From Capsaspora owczarzaki ATCC 30864 (taxonomy: Eukaryota > Opisthokonta > Filasterea), in the NCBI RefSeq assembly GCF_000151315.2, contig NW_011887299.1, positions 892,885 to 956,884 on the forward strand: DNA of 64,000 nucleotides, written 5' to 3'. The position numbers were made by a program, and so were the translations under genes. Numbering within the stretch: position 1 is the first letter of the stretch; each line of letters opens with the position of its first letter. Below the pieces are notes generated by a model. It was not told the origin of the DNA. It did no database searches and saw only the letters and a program-made list of their open reading frames with translations. Of this stretch, positions 48,274 to 58,937 are shown one piece after another.

Positions 48274-50370
48274 TTAGGCAAATGGGTTGTGCTGTTGGGG
48301 AGGTTGCTGGCCGAAGGGATTGGGTTGGCCATAGGGGTTTGGCTGACCGTAGGGGTTTGGCTGGCCGTAAGGGTTTGGCTGGCCGTAAGGGTTTGGCTGC
48401 TGGCCGAATGCAGGGGCGGGCGCACCAAAGGCGGGGGAGCCATAGGCGCCAGCAGGAGCTCCGTACGCAGGCGCGCCAAAGGCAGGTGCGCCGCCGAATG
48501 CGGGGTTGGCGCCAAAGTTGCCAGTCAGGCCAGCGGTGACAGTGGGGCCAGAGACCGGGCGCGACGAATCGGCAAGGAGAGGGGCAGGCAGGCCGTTCGC
48601 GTCAAAGCCGCCAGTGCCGGGCTGGCGCATTTGGTTGATCGAGGGCTGGTTGGGGCGTCCCTGGTTGCCGAAGGGGTTGCTGGCACTGCCGCTCATGTTG
48701 GAGCTGGCGCTTCCGCTCTTGCCGAACGGGTTGCCGGCACCAGAGCCCGAGTTGGACAGGGCGTCGAGGTTGACCAGGCCGGCATAGGGGTCGGAGGGGC
48801 GTCCGGAAGAAGCAGCAGCACCAGCAGTGGGAGCGGGCTGCAAGGCGGCAGGAGCGCTTGAGCCGAAGGGGTCGAACGACATGTTTGGCTGTTGCTGACG
48901 CGGCGCCTGGCCAGCGGGGAGCGACGAGCCGATGCCGCCGAGATCGAATGGGTCGGCAGCATTGGGCGCAGCGCGCTCGTGGTGCAATCGGCTAAAGCCG
49001 TCAATTTGGTGAGCGTTGCGGGCAATGTTGGCCATGAGGGCATTCGGGTCGCCAGCAATCATGCGTTGCTGCGGTTGCTGTTGCTGCTGCTGCTGCTGCG
49101 GCTGGGCAGCGGGTGCGGGACCCCACGGGTCGAACGAAGCGGCCTGAGCAGGGGCCTGAGCGGGTGCAGCCGAAGTGCTCCACGGGTCGAACGACGCCTG
49201 CTGCTGTTGCTGCTGGGGTGGTTGCTGTGGCTGCGAGGGGCGTTGCGAGTATTGGTAGGGCTGCTGGTGTTGGGGAGCAGCGGATGCCGGGGCGGCAGCG
49301 GGAGTGGCCCACGGATCGACAGCCTGCTGGCTGGCAGGGGCAGAGTTGGCAGGGGCGGCGGAGGTGGCCCACGGGTCGGCAGAGGCAGCCGGGGCGGCGG
49401 CCTGGGCACGTTGGCGGGCAAAGGCCTCCTCGCGCTGGCGACGGCGCTCCTCGCGTTCCTCGGCTTCGCGCTTGCTCATCTCGAGGGCTTGCTGAACCTG
49501 GCGGTCCTCTTCGTCCACAGAGCGAGGGCCACCGTGGCGGTTGCTGCCGCTGCTGCTGCTGCTCGAGTGGTCATCGTAGCGGCGATCGCGATCGTGGTTG
49601 CCAAAGCCGCCATCGTCGCGGTGGTCCATGCGCTTCTTGAGGCCGTGTGCCTTTTCGCGCTCCTCCTTCAAGCGCTCCGGGTCGTTCAGCAGCGACGCCA
49701 GTTGCTTGGCACGCTCGCGAACTGCAGGGCGGGAAGAGTGAGTTTTTTGTGGAAAGCAAAGAGAGAGAATTGGGAAATCAAACAAAAAAAAAAAAACAAA
49801 AAAAAAAAAACACAGAACACTCACTGTTCACTCCCTGATCCTTGTTCTCCTTGTCAATGTACTGGAAATCCTTCAGGGTGGTGATGGTAATCAGCTGGTC
49901 CTTTGCGGAGGCAGCAACGCGCTCGCTTCCGTTCTGCAAGTTTCAAAAACAAAAGGGAATGAGTGCACGTCCACGGTCTTGTAAAAAAAAGGCGAGACAA
50001 CCAACCTTGATCAGGTATTCGAGAAGCAGCATGCTCTTGTAAATGTGTCGCCAGTTCTTGCCATCGTCGTTCATGCGCTTCCAGACCATGTTCATGATTT
50101 GGGGGAATTGCTCGCTGAAGGGAGAATTGCACGAAAAACCATGTCAAGCCGAACACAGTGAGACAAGAGCTTGCTAGGCTGCACGAATCAGCAGTGCATT
50201 GCAATGATCCCTTCGCAGTCAAAATGAGAGCGATGCTGGAGAGAGCTTACAAGTTGTAGGTGGCGTCGGCAATCTCCGACAGCAGAGCGTTCGGGGCGCC
50301 CCACGGGTCGTTTGACGTGGCCGTGCGGACCTTGATCTCAATCGGAGCATAGTTGTTCGCGGCATGGCGA
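48274..50370 (-). CDS. EPN: Epsin (ENTH-domain endocytic adaptor); first exon not found
   Basis: Exons in gene order: 50370-50251, 50114-50006, 49933-49825, 49721-48274. Clathrin adaptor at the plasma membrane. The ENTH domain runs from NNYAPIEIKVRTATSNDPWG through WKRMNDDGKNWRHIYKSM and QLITITTLKDFQYIDKENKD. Then come one ubiquitin-interacting motif (EEDRQVQQALEMSKREAEE), four DPW motifs that bind AP2, and four NPF motifs that bind EH domains, the last at the very end. Between the NPF motifs lie four tandem NPYGQP-like units. The first codons upstream of RHAANNY, which should include an amphipathic helix, are on an exon I could not place. Unspliced upstream sequence is open to an ATG at about 50456, but it encodes an unlikely hydrophobic start. 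Confidence 0.93.
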
Positions 50371-50615
50371 CTGAAGGGAATGGCAGCGAATCGCAACGAA
50401 TCAAAAATCAAAGCGAATGGTGAGCAAACGATAACAGTGAGGACGAGGCTCCACATTTTCAAACGCACCCCACTGTGTGTATGAGTAACCCACTACATCG
50501 GTCGTACTCCAAACCCGACATCCAACACGAACACCCAGGATCGGCTGCCAATGCAGAAAAACACAGGGAAGAAGAAGCTTTTTGCTTTTTTTTTTTATGC
50601 GAATCGTTGACCGTT

Positions 50616-50617
<2 letters not shown>

Positions 50618-50646
<29 letters not shown>
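50618..50646 (+). repeat. 29-base T run
   Basis: Upstream of the epsin coding exons, A on the epsin sense strand. Confidence 0.95.
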
Positions 50647-51017
50647 GAATGACACAAAATCGTTCTCGTTCTGGGTTTTTTTGCACCGCTCGCCCTCGCC
50701 ATCGCCACTGGGCAAGATGACTAGTATCTTTGCCATTCCCAATCGACAGCAAAACACTCGGTCCAATCGACTGAATGCAGCGGGGAACGAACGTCAAAAA
50801 TCGAACCAAAAGGAAAAACAAGAAGGAAAAAGCAAGATCTGGGTCGTTTTCAAAGCCGGCAATCAATCTGATGGAGAGCGCCGCAGCACGAGCCACTTGT
50901 GCGCATCACCTGCCATCTGGAATGAGAAGCCGAAACCCATCAACGCGACAGTCGGCGTCGTTCGAGCGAAACAACGGTCGAACGTTCAGCCTTTTTTTGT
51001 TTTTTTAAATGGAAAGG

Positions 51018-51020
<3 letters not shown>

Positions 51021-51053
<33 letters not shown>
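51021..51053 (+). repeat. 33-base T run
   Basis: Intergenic, between epsin and the first CG-1-like gene. Confidence 0.95.
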
Positions 51054-51799
51054 CACAAACCCTGCCAAAAATTTGGCTCGGTGGAAGGTGCGGGTTCAGC
51101 CTGCCAGTATTGGGGAATCAGATCCAAGAGCAAGGGACGATGGACAGGGCAATGGAGCGAAGGCGCGATCGACCGTCCAAACGCACAGCCACACCAAACA
51201 AAACAAAAGCCGACGAATTTCAAAAATACCCAAAAAAAAAAAAAACAACTCGTTTTTGATGTTATTTGACGTACAGTTGCTTGAGCACAGAGCGGCCTTC
51301 AGTCATTGTTCAGGAATGGAAAACAAAGAAGAGTGAGGAACGTAGGAGGACAAAGCAATGTTGTGAATACTTGCTGTCTCGAATCGAGAGTTCGAATTGT
51401 TTCGTATGGATCATAATCGTGTCTGAGTTCTTGTGGTTGTTGTTTTTGCTCCTTTTGTTTGTTTGACTTTCCTTTGAGGCTGAGCTCCTTGTGCTTGTGC
51501 CCGCCGATGGCCTCGTCGAAACCGTGTGCTTTGTGGGTGGCTCGGGACGCCGTGCTTGCTGAGGGCTCTTGAAACGGTTGATTTGGGTTTAACATCAACT
51601 TGTCGTCACGTTTGACTTTAGTGCAACACATGTAATGTAGACAGCAAACAAGCCAAACAACAAGCAAGCAGCATCCGTAAAGAATGCAACGACAAGAGGC
51701 ATTCGAAGATACATCTTGTGCGCCAAAATTCGGCGTCAAAAACACAAACCGAAACCGGAGTAGCGCTGAAACTCACGCATTTGGAGATCAAGTGCAGCA

Positions 51800-52640
51800 C
51801 TACAGCCCGTTGGTATAACCCACAAGGATGATCTCATGGTCGATCTGGTACACTCTCTTGCAAAGACCACCAGGTTGAGCTGGAAGGTAGACCATCGGAA
51901 GTCCTGTACGCCTTCCGGTACTGTAGACCGTCACGCCAACGGTGGCACATCCTGTCGCCACCATGGAGTCGCGCGTTCCGGCTTTCATTGTAGAGAAACA
52001 CATCACCATCCATGATCAGCGGACGCTCAGCAGGTGCCAGGTTGTGCTGGAGCACTTGGACGCCAAGTCTCGGCTGGATGCGCGCCGAAACGGTTGGGCC
52101 TTAAGGCCACAACTTCCGCCTGGTCCATGTGGTCCGTCGGTGTCGATTCCGTGGTAAGAAGAAGAATCAAAAGAAGAAGAAGAATAAGAAGAAGAAGAAG
52201 AAGAAAGAAAGAAAAAAAGAAACGTCAAAACATTATGAAATTTCCGCCGTTTCTGTCTGCTGTAGTTCCTGGTGAAGCTGTCGCTCGAGTACACGTTGCC
52301 GTTTGCCCCGGAATTGATTCAAAACGTTTGCGACGGTATCGCGCTCGCTTTGTTCACTATTTGGAATACGGAGGCAGCCCCAAACGGGCTTCCACTGGGT
52401 CAGGAAATCAATCAACGCGTCAATCGTGTGGTCCACAACATTTGGGTCAGTTGTTGGCCAGGGGACTTGGTCGAGTGGAACTCGTAGTTCTGGCACCTTG
52501 CCAGCCCATTTCCAAGCATGATGCAAATCCTGTGTTAGGTTATCTTCAGTGACCCGCATGAGTTGCGAGATATAGCCACGTAATGTGGAAGTGGGCCCTG
52601 GAGGCTTGAAAGACGCAGTGGGGTGTTCGTATGTCGCCAT
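51800..52640 (-). pseudogene. CG-1-like domain gene A, probably broken by a frame change
   Basis: Proposed exons in gene order: 52640-52295 (starting MATYEHPTASFKPP) and 52099-51800. Exon 1 encodes about 115 residues with no recognised domain. Exon 2 gives the first half of the domain shared with the two genes downstream (MDGDVFLYNES ... HRWRDGLQYRKAYRTSDG). The second half (VYLPAQPGGLCKRVYQIDH, EIILVGYT) is in the +1 frame, and the two halves meet near 51898. It then stops immediately, without the long Ser-rich tail of its relatives. Either this is a decayed paralogue or there is a one-base assembly error. The exon 1-2 junction (donor GTGTAC, acceptor TTAAG) is the least certain splice in the window. 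Confidence 0.5.
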
Positions 52641-52721
52641 CCCAAACTCGAAGGACGACAAAGACTGGAAGGCTGGAAAATCCGAAAAAAAAAAGGGTTG
52701 ACATCACGTCGATCCAGAAAA

Positions 52722-52783
52722 TCACCACCCTTCGATTTCAACGCAGGCAACCCCTACTGCAGCCAGTGAAGGCAGGCACAAAG
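52722..52783 (-). repeat. Dispersed ~62-bp repeat, copy 1 (upstream of gene A)
   Basis: Nearly identical to 55657-55721. The shared part ends in GCAGCCAGTGAAGGCAGGCA plus CAAAG. It lies about 80-140 bp upstream of the gene A start. Confidence 0.85.
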
Positions 52784-52796
52784 TGTTATGATCAAA

Positions 52797-52918
52797 GATC
52801 GACCCACGAAGAAACGAGTAATGGGTTGATGATGAGAGTGTGTTCACTCGTCGCTTTCTCTTGTTCCCTATTCTTACTCTCATCATCAACCCATTACTCG
52901 TATCTTCGTGGAACGATC
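52797..52918. repeat. Inverted repeat / hairpin, 43-nt arms, 36-nt spacer
   Basis: Arms 52797-52839 and 52876-52918 match at 40 of 43 positions, including an unbroken 26-base stretch (ACGAGTAATGGGTTGATGAT and 6 more). It begins 13 bp after the dispersed repeat and carries no coding potential. Confidence 0.9.
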
Positions 52919-53136
52919 ACAGAATATTGGCCTGAGACACTGAAACGATTGCTATTGGATTTAAACACAGCACAGTATATCAACATGTCAACAACGGCAA
53001 ACTCAATTTCAGTGCAACGCAGGCAATGTGCAGCAAAAAAGAACAAAAAAAAAAACAAAAAAAAAAAAAACAAACAAACAAACAAACAAACAAACAAACA
53101 AACAGCCGTAACTGTGCGCCGACATTGCGGCGCAGG

Positions 53137-54642
53137 TTACTTCTTCCTAAGTTCACTGGCAATCCAGGCAACAGTAGCAGCCACATAGATAATGGCGGGG
53201 TCGTTCTCGAGGTCTTGCTCATTAAGGCGGAGCAAATCAAAAGTCCATTCGTTCCCGGCCTGCCCCACATCAACGTTCTCGTTCCATGCGGGGCTGGGAA
53301 TCATATCGAACAAGGGAGCCATGGCAGTCTCCCAGTCCTGTGCTGTCGAGGCATTCTGAGCGGGGCTGGGGAGCATGTCGTTCGGGAGGGGCTGGTATCC
53401 CTGAGACGGGCACAGGCCACAACGAACGGCAGAAACTGCAACACCGATTGCCCAATCATTCTGGTTTTCAGCGTCCACCTCAGAACCAACGGTCGAGGCG
53501 GGGCTGGGGCCCGTGTAGCCGTACGACCTAACAGTGCTCTCCGCATCGTCCTCGAAATCCTCAACATCGGACTCGTCTTCGGGCTCGGTTTCGGGAGTCA
53601 CAGGGCGCTTGGTAAAAGCGCGCGACGTGCTTTGGAGCCGACGGGCCTTGGTGGAAGTGCTAGCCGCAGGCTTCGAGGGGGCGGCAACGTGAGCAGGAGA
53701 CTCGACGATGCCCATCCCAAGCTGGGAGGAGGAGGAGGAGGCAGCTTGACCAATCGGGGACTTGGCAGAGCGATTCTTAGACTTGGAGACAGATTGATCA
53801 GTCCGAGACTTGCCGGTGCCAGCCTGGTGCTTGGAAGAGGAGGCCCCGTCGATAGCAGAAGGCTCGTTGGTGCCAATCGAACGCGAGGAGGCTGAGGCAG
53901 CTTCGGCTGTCGGAGTCTGCGTGCTGTAACGAATCAGCACGATATTCTTGGCGACAGGGTACACTAGCCTGAACAATCCTCCTGGTTGAGACGAACGGTA
54001 TATCGTACCACCATCGGCCGTTTTGTAACCTTTTTCGAAGTGGTTCAAGCCGCCACGCCAGCGCCTATTGGTGCCAGTTCGGAAGAGAAACACGGCACCA
54101 TTGAAAGGCTGAAAACCTTTAGGGTACTCGTCGAGAACTGGGTAGTCAAGCGAGAGCAGAATTGCATAGCAAAACTGTGGGTTGAAGCACATGGACTCAT
54201 CGATCGGCGAAGCACGTTCGGGTTGCTCAGCGACGGGTGGCTCAACTCCTACATGCTCGGCGCATTGATGAACATCCAAAGGCACCGGTTGCTGAGCCGC
54301 CTCGCTGATCGGCGAAGCAAGCGAATCAGGATTTGATTCTGGTGGGGGCGGCACAGCTTTCAAGCGCTTTGCGTGTCGACGAGCTTTCTGACCCTTGCGT
54401 TTTGTTCTTGGCACAGCTGCGCATTGAGAAGCCTCGCCAGATTTGGGCTCGTTATTCAAAGCAGCTGGCAGGTTCGGTAGTTCGTGGTTGCTGAGCGTGG
54501 GGAGCTTGTGCGAGAACAAGTGCTGGAGCGGATCTGGCCCGACATTGTCCTGCTCATCTGTGTGATTGTTTTCGTCTTGCTCCTGATTGGGTGTGAGATC
54601 GTCCTGCAAATGCGCGGGATTGCCTTCTTGCTCTTGCTCCAT
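53137..54642 (-). CDS. CG-1-like domain protein B, probable transcription factor
   Basis: Single exon, 501 residues (start MEQEQEGNP). An acidic/Gln-rich N-terminus and a basic patch (RTKRKGQKARRHAKRLK, a likely nuclear signal) precede the shared domain at about residues 155-245. Key landmarks are NGAVFLFRTG, RRWRGGLNHFEKGYKTADGG, SSQPGGLFRLVYPV and NIVLIRYS. The order (small-hydrophobic FLF, W-R-x-G, a Tyr/Lys stretch, R-x-x-Y, then I-V-L-x-x-Y) follows the CG-1 DNA-binding domain of CAMTA factors (GSLFLFDR, WRKKKDGK, FQRRSYW, IVLVHY). The match is weak and unconfirmed. The long Ser/Pro/Asp-rich tail contains three similar short motifs of the LPSPAQN / IPSPAWN kind. No ankyrin or IQ motifs, unlike CAMTA. 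Confidence 0.7.
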   Translation of the reverse strand: MEQEQEGNPAHLQDDLTPNQEQDENNHTDEQDNVGPDPLQHLFSHKLPTLSNHELPNLPAALNNEPKSGEASQCAAVPRTKRKGQKARRHAKRLKAVPPPPESNPDSLASPISEAAQQPVPLDVHQCAEHVGVEPPVAEQPERASPIDESMCFNPQFCYAILLSLDYPVLDEYPKGFQPFNGAVFLFRTGTNRRWRGGLNHFEKGYKTADGGTIYRSSQPGGLFRLVYPVAKNIVLIRYSTQTPTAEAASASSRSIGTNEPSAIDGASSSKHQAGTGKSRTDQSVSKSKNRSAKSPIGQAASSSSSQLGMGIVESPAHVAAPSKPAASTSTKARRLQSTSRAFTKRPVTPETEPEDESDVEDFEDDAESTVRSYGYTGPSPASTVGSEVDAENQNDWAIGVAVSAVRCGLCPSQGYQPLPNDMLPSPAQNASTAQDWETAMAPLFDMIPSPAWNENVDVGQAGNEWTFDLLRLNEQDLENDPAIIYVAATVAWIASELRKK

Positions 54643-56643
54643 GGTCGAGGTTGTACTGTCTTAAAAAATGACAATCGATCAAAACAATCAGTATCGTCAA
54701 ATGCGTTACCTGTCAGCCAACACTGAAGCACTACAACACGAGAGAGCAGTTATCGGTGGTTGGAGGGGAGGGGAGGCCGGGAAACGGGCAGGAAGAGTGA
54801 GGTTTGTGACGCCGCTGATCGCATCAGAAAAGTTAGCCGTGCATTGATTTTTTTTAATTTTTTTTTTTTTTTTGCTAATTATCTTTTTTTTTTTTTTTTT
54901 TTTTTCGTTTTTTGGTTGTTGTCACGGAGAGGAATGCCAAATTCCAACGCGTTTTGTTTGATTTTGCATCACTGGCTGGCTGGCATTGCTCAGCCCCATT
55001 TTTTGCAAAGGGGAAAGAGAAGAGCATGAACGCAGCGCAAAAACGCAAAAACGCAACGGCGGGGGTAGTAGGACAAGCGACGGGGAGGAGCGGAAGGAAG
55101 GAAGGAAAAAACAAAAAGTGACAGAAAAAAAAATGACAGCGGCAAGACGTGCCTTGTGCCTCCCCCCCCAACACAGGCAGCAGAGGATGTGCACTCAGTG
55201 ACTGAAAGAGCGTGTTGTAGAAGTGCAAGAGGAGGAGAACGTTATGGGCGGAGGAGGAGAGCGCAGAGAACAGAGTGCAGAAAGCAGAGAGCAGAGGAGC
55301 GGCAAAGAGCGCTCAGGCGAAAAGCAAAAAAACCTGACCCGAGCGCGGTTTTAGCGCACGCTTCAGCCGCAGGCCATAGCTAACTGCAACGCAGTCGGCA
55401 AAAAGTCGCCAAGTGGAAGAGAAGGCATGCAGGAGAGTGTAGTGGGGCTGCAATCATCATAATAACCAACCTCAAAGTCGAAATCCAAAAGTGGGACTGT
55501 CATCGAACTGAAAAAATCCGACAATAAGAAAAGGGGTCAATTCACGTGTTCGAGAGCGATGCGATGGCGAATGCTGCTGTGACCATAGTCATGGACAACC
55601 AAAAATGGCCCAGAAGCGTGCCGCGTTCACCGGCTGCGAGTCAACAAACAAATACATCCACACCCCTCGCTTTCAACGCAGGCAACCCCCCTTACTGCAG
55701 CCAGTGAAGGCAGGCACAAAGAGAAGCGCAAAAGTATAGATGTTGTGTGCATGTGCCCATCTTTTCACCAGCTCTAGATCTATTTTGATGACGCGAATCG
55801 TTGCCAGTCCCTTTTGTTTGTTTCTCAATTTTTGTGAGTCTTGAAAAACACCCACCCAGCAACACGAGCCCATCGCCCCTCTCCCCTCTCCCCTCCTTCG
55901 CTTCCACTTGGCGACTGGCCGACTGCGTTTTGTTGTTAGAGTTTGCCAGCTGTGGGTATCGTGCTGCTGCCTTGAGGCAAAGTTGTGTCGCACCCCGCTG
56001 GAGGATTTTTTTTTTTTTTTTTTTTTGGTGATCCTGAGCCATTCTGGCACTCCTTTTGCAATCTCGTCCTGCGTTCTCCTCCTCCGGCGTTCTCCGCCTC
56101 TCACCTTTCTACAACATTCACTTCCAATCAACAGTCGCTTCCAGTCACCAACCTCGCATTTCCCGCTCCCAACACGAGTGGAAGCGCGTTGTCGGAGCGA
56201 CAGGATTCGCTTTTTTTCTCCTTTCTTGCTTGTTTTTTTTTTTTCCCTTGCTCTCTCTCTCTCTCCTTCGCTTGTCCTTGTGACCCATGTCTTTTGCTTT
56301 GCTGCGTTGTTGCGTTCATGCCCATCTCTTTCCCGTTTGCAAGCGACGCGGTTGAGCACAAAGCAACCTCAATTTTTCATTAGAACAAAACAACCAAAAA
56401 ACACAAAGATAAAAATCAATCAAAAAAACAGCATACAGCTAAAGACGCAACCTTCCATCCACTCACTCCACTCACTCCCCGGGAGCTGTCTTTCGTGCTG
56501 TCGTGTGCGCATGCCTACATACAGTGTTGGCTGAGAAGCGCGACACACAATTGCATCGTCCTCACAAGAAACAAGAGAACGGAGACGATCATTGATTCTT
56601 ATTGACTTTTGGTTCATGATTGTTTTGTCAAATGTAGGAAACA
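54643..56643. other. Divergent intergenic region, 2.0 kb
   Basis: Between CG-1-like genes B (-) and C (+). Holds T-rich tracts (54847-54905, 56008-56026), a GA-rich stretch (55200-55320) and copy 2 of the dispersed repeat (55657-55721). An acceptor-like TTTTGTCAAATGTAG at 56637 suggests a 5'UTR intron of gene C. No coding sequence supported. Confidence 0.55.
55657..55721. repeat. Dispersed ~62-bp repeat, copy 2
   Basis: Same orientation as 52722-52783. Differs by a few substitutions and about three extra bases in the C run. Confidence 0.85.
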
Positions 56644-57705
56644 ATGTCCGAAACCTCAACCGAGATGCTGGTTGCCTCTACCGAGATTCCGGTGGCCCCG
56701 ACCCAGAGTATGGCTGCGGTTCTAGAAGACATTCCGTGCACCGCCCCACTGGACTTTGTGTTGCCTGTTGTGCCCTATCAGCTAAATGCTTTGCTGGATC
56801 AGTTAACGCCTGGTGCGTTGGGTTTCGACCCCATTCAATTCGCTCGAGGTATCAAAGTGCGCACCGACAACCTGACACAAACGGAGTGTTTGCAGCTCAA
56901 ACACGGCTCTGCCTTTGTTTTCCCCAATGGAGGCAAAAACACCAAAGGACTTGGCGTGGACGTCAAGAGGTGGCGCGACGGGAACCGGTACAAGAAAGCG
57001 CACAATACCGCGACCAACATTCCGACCATCAAAGCCATGGTCTATCCTCCGTTTTACCTCGGAGGGTTGTACAAGACCCTGTACCAGATCGACGATCAAC
57101 GAGTGCTTGTGCTCTACACCAAGGGGTCCCCGGCTGCCTCCGGCCGCAAGCCTGCGACTCGCACCTCGCCCAAGGCCGGCAAATCTCAGTCTCTGCGCAA
57201 GTCAAGCGCCGCTCCCGCACACCCTCTGACTCCGTCCTCGTCCTCAGAATCATCAAGCTCGGACTTGGACTCGGACTCGGTGACAACCGTTGATGCCCCG
57301 CGCATTGTTGGGTCGGACATCCACTCTTTCCCGAGCCCCTCCTCTTCGGAAGAGCTGAATGTCGGCGCGGCCTCTGCACGTCTCGCTCGTGCAGACAATG
57401 CCCATCATGACCAGAGTCTTGGACTGGGAATGGATTTTGCGAACTTTCCGAACGCAGTGCTCCGCAGCCTTCCTCAAGCTGGTGACATTGGCATGCCCGA
57501 CTTCTTGAATAACGTCCCCAGCACCGCATCGACCATTCGTTATGATGTGGGTGCTGAAGCCGGAAATGACAGGACTGCTGATTGGGTCCAGTTGAGCTCG
57601 CAAGACCGCGCCGAGGTCCTTGCGGACGACATGGATGATGCCCCTCTGAGAAAAATGTTTTCCGATGAGGAGCTCCTTATGCTCAATATTGAAGGCGATT
57701 GGTAA
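56644..57705 (+). CDS. CG-1-like domain protein C, probable transcription factor
   Basis: Single coding exon, 353 residues, start MSETSTEML. The shared domain lies at about residues 70-165: HGSAFVFPNG, KRWRDGNRYKKAHN, YPPFYLGGLYKTLYQIDD, QRVLVLYTKG. It is followed by a basic stretch (SGRKPATRTSPKAGKSQSLR, a likely nuclear signal), a Ser/Asp-rich region, and a C-terminal acidic/hydrophobic segment (LADDMDDAPLRKMFSDEELL) that looks like an activation domain. With genes A and B it forms a local family. B and C keep the domain intact but share almost nothing outside it. DNA binding is inferred from the CG-1 resemblance only. Confidence 0.72.
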   Translation: MSETSTEMLVASTEIPVAPTQSMAAVLEDIPCTAPLDFVLPVVPYQLNALLDQLTPGALGFDPIQFARGIKVRTDNLTQTECLQLKHGSAFVFPNGGKNTKGLGVDVKRWRDGNRYKKAHNTATNIPTIKAMVYPPFYLGGLYKTLYQIDDQRVLVLYTKGSPAASGRKPATRTSPKAGKSQSLRKSSAAPAHPLTPSSSSESSSSDLDSDSVTTVDAPRIVGSDIHSFPSPSSSEELNVGAASARLARADNAHHDQSLGLGMDFANFPNAVLRSLPQAGDIGMPDFLNNVPSTASTIRYDVGAEAGNDRTADWVQLSSQDRAEVLADDMDDAPLRKMFSDEELLMLNIEGDW

Positions 57706-58128
57706 TAACCAGCGCCGCGCCGTGGTTGTTGCATTCTTTCAGGATGCTGTTTGTTTGTTTGGTTTGTTTGTTTGTTTGTTTTCTGCATATTGCCTGTGCT
57801 GCACTGAAGGTGACCGTGACTTTGCTCATGAGTTGATGCTGTCATCCCTTTTGTGACCAAAAATCCGCATGCCAAAAATCCAAAAGCGTTTCAACAACAT
57901 GGTTTTGAGACGTCGGGTGAGCTTGTTGCGACTGCTCAGCGAGGCCACCCCTGTATGAGCTTAAAGCGGGTGGACAAAGCATTTGCATCGTCCGAAAATG
58001 GAAAAAGAAAAGGCTGTCTATCATGCCGAATCTCCCCTCCCCGTCAGCACAACTCGGCGTTTCGACAGGATTATATCGTTTTCAACAATGTGGGTCAACA
58101 ACAACATCAATGCTCATCAACGAAAACA
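57706..58128. other. 3'-flanking region of gene C up to the assembly gap
   Basis: T/G-rich at first (a TTTG repeat near 57746-57782); no gene supported. Confidence 0.5.
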
Positions 58129-58917
58129 NNNNNNNNNNNNNNNNNNNNNNNNNNNNNNNNNNNNNNNNNNNNNNNNNNNNNNNNNNNNNNNNNNNNNNNN
58201 NNNNNNNNNNNNNNNNNNNNNNNNNNNNNNNNNNNNNNNNNNNNNNNNNNNNNNNNNNNNNNNNNNNNNNNNNNNNNNNNNNNNNNNNNNNNNNNNNNNN
58301 NNNNNNNNNNNNNNNNNNNNNNNNNNNNNNNNNNNNNNNNNNNNNNNNNNNNNNNNNNNNNNNNNNNNNNNNNNNNNNNNNNNNNNNNNNNNNNNNNNNN
58401 NNNNNNNNNNNNNNNNNNNNNNNNNNNNNNNNNNNNNNNNNNNNNNNNNNNNNNNNNNNNNNNNNNNNNNNNNNNNNNNNNNNNNNNNNNNNNNNNNNNN
58501 NNNNNNNNNNNNNNNNNNNNNNNNNNNNNNNNNNNNNNNNNNNNNNNNNNNNNNNNNNNNNNNNNNNNNNNNNNNNNNNNNNNNNNNNNNNNNNNNNNNN
58601 NNNNNNNNNNNNNNNNNNNNNNNNNNNNNNNNNNNNNNNNNNNNNNNNNNNNNNNNNNNNNNNNNNNNNNNNNNNNNNNNNNNNNNNNNNNNNNNNNNNN
58701 NNNNNNNNNNNNNNNNNNNNNNNNNNNNNNNNNNNNNNNNNNNNNNNNNNNNNNNNNNNNNNNNNNNNNNNNNNNNNNNNNNNNNNNNNNNNNNNNNNNN
58801 NNNNNNNNNNNNNNNNNNNNNNNNNNNNNNNNNNNNNNNNNNNNNNNNNNNNNNNNNNNNNNNNNNNNNNNNNNNNNNNNNNNNNNNNNNNNNNNNNNNN
58901 NNNNNNNNNNNNNNNNN
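58129..58917. other. Assembly gap (789 N)
   Basis: Unknown bases. The right edge abuts an 11-C run (58923-58933), a likely cause of the break. The 3' part of the acidic zinc-finger gene probably lies here. Confidence 0.99.
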
Positions 58918-58937
58918 TCCTGCCCCCCCCCCCTTAC

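Larger units (their letters stand above)
50371..51799. other. Intergenic region, 1.4 kb
   Basis: Contains T runs of 29 (50618-50646) and 33 (51021-51053) bases and presumably the epsin first exon and promoter. No supported gene on either strand. Confidence 0.5.
52641..53136. other. Intergenic region with hairpin and dispersed repeat
   Basis: Between genes A and B. It holds copy 1 of the dispersed repeat (52722-52783), the 43-nt-arm hairpin (52797-52918) and a CAAA tetranucleotide run (about 53070-53104). No coding sequence is supported. Confidence 0.65.

Noticed and set aside
48892-49884. Plus-strand open frame of 330 codons
   Set aside because: Antisense of the epsin Gln/Pro-rich region.
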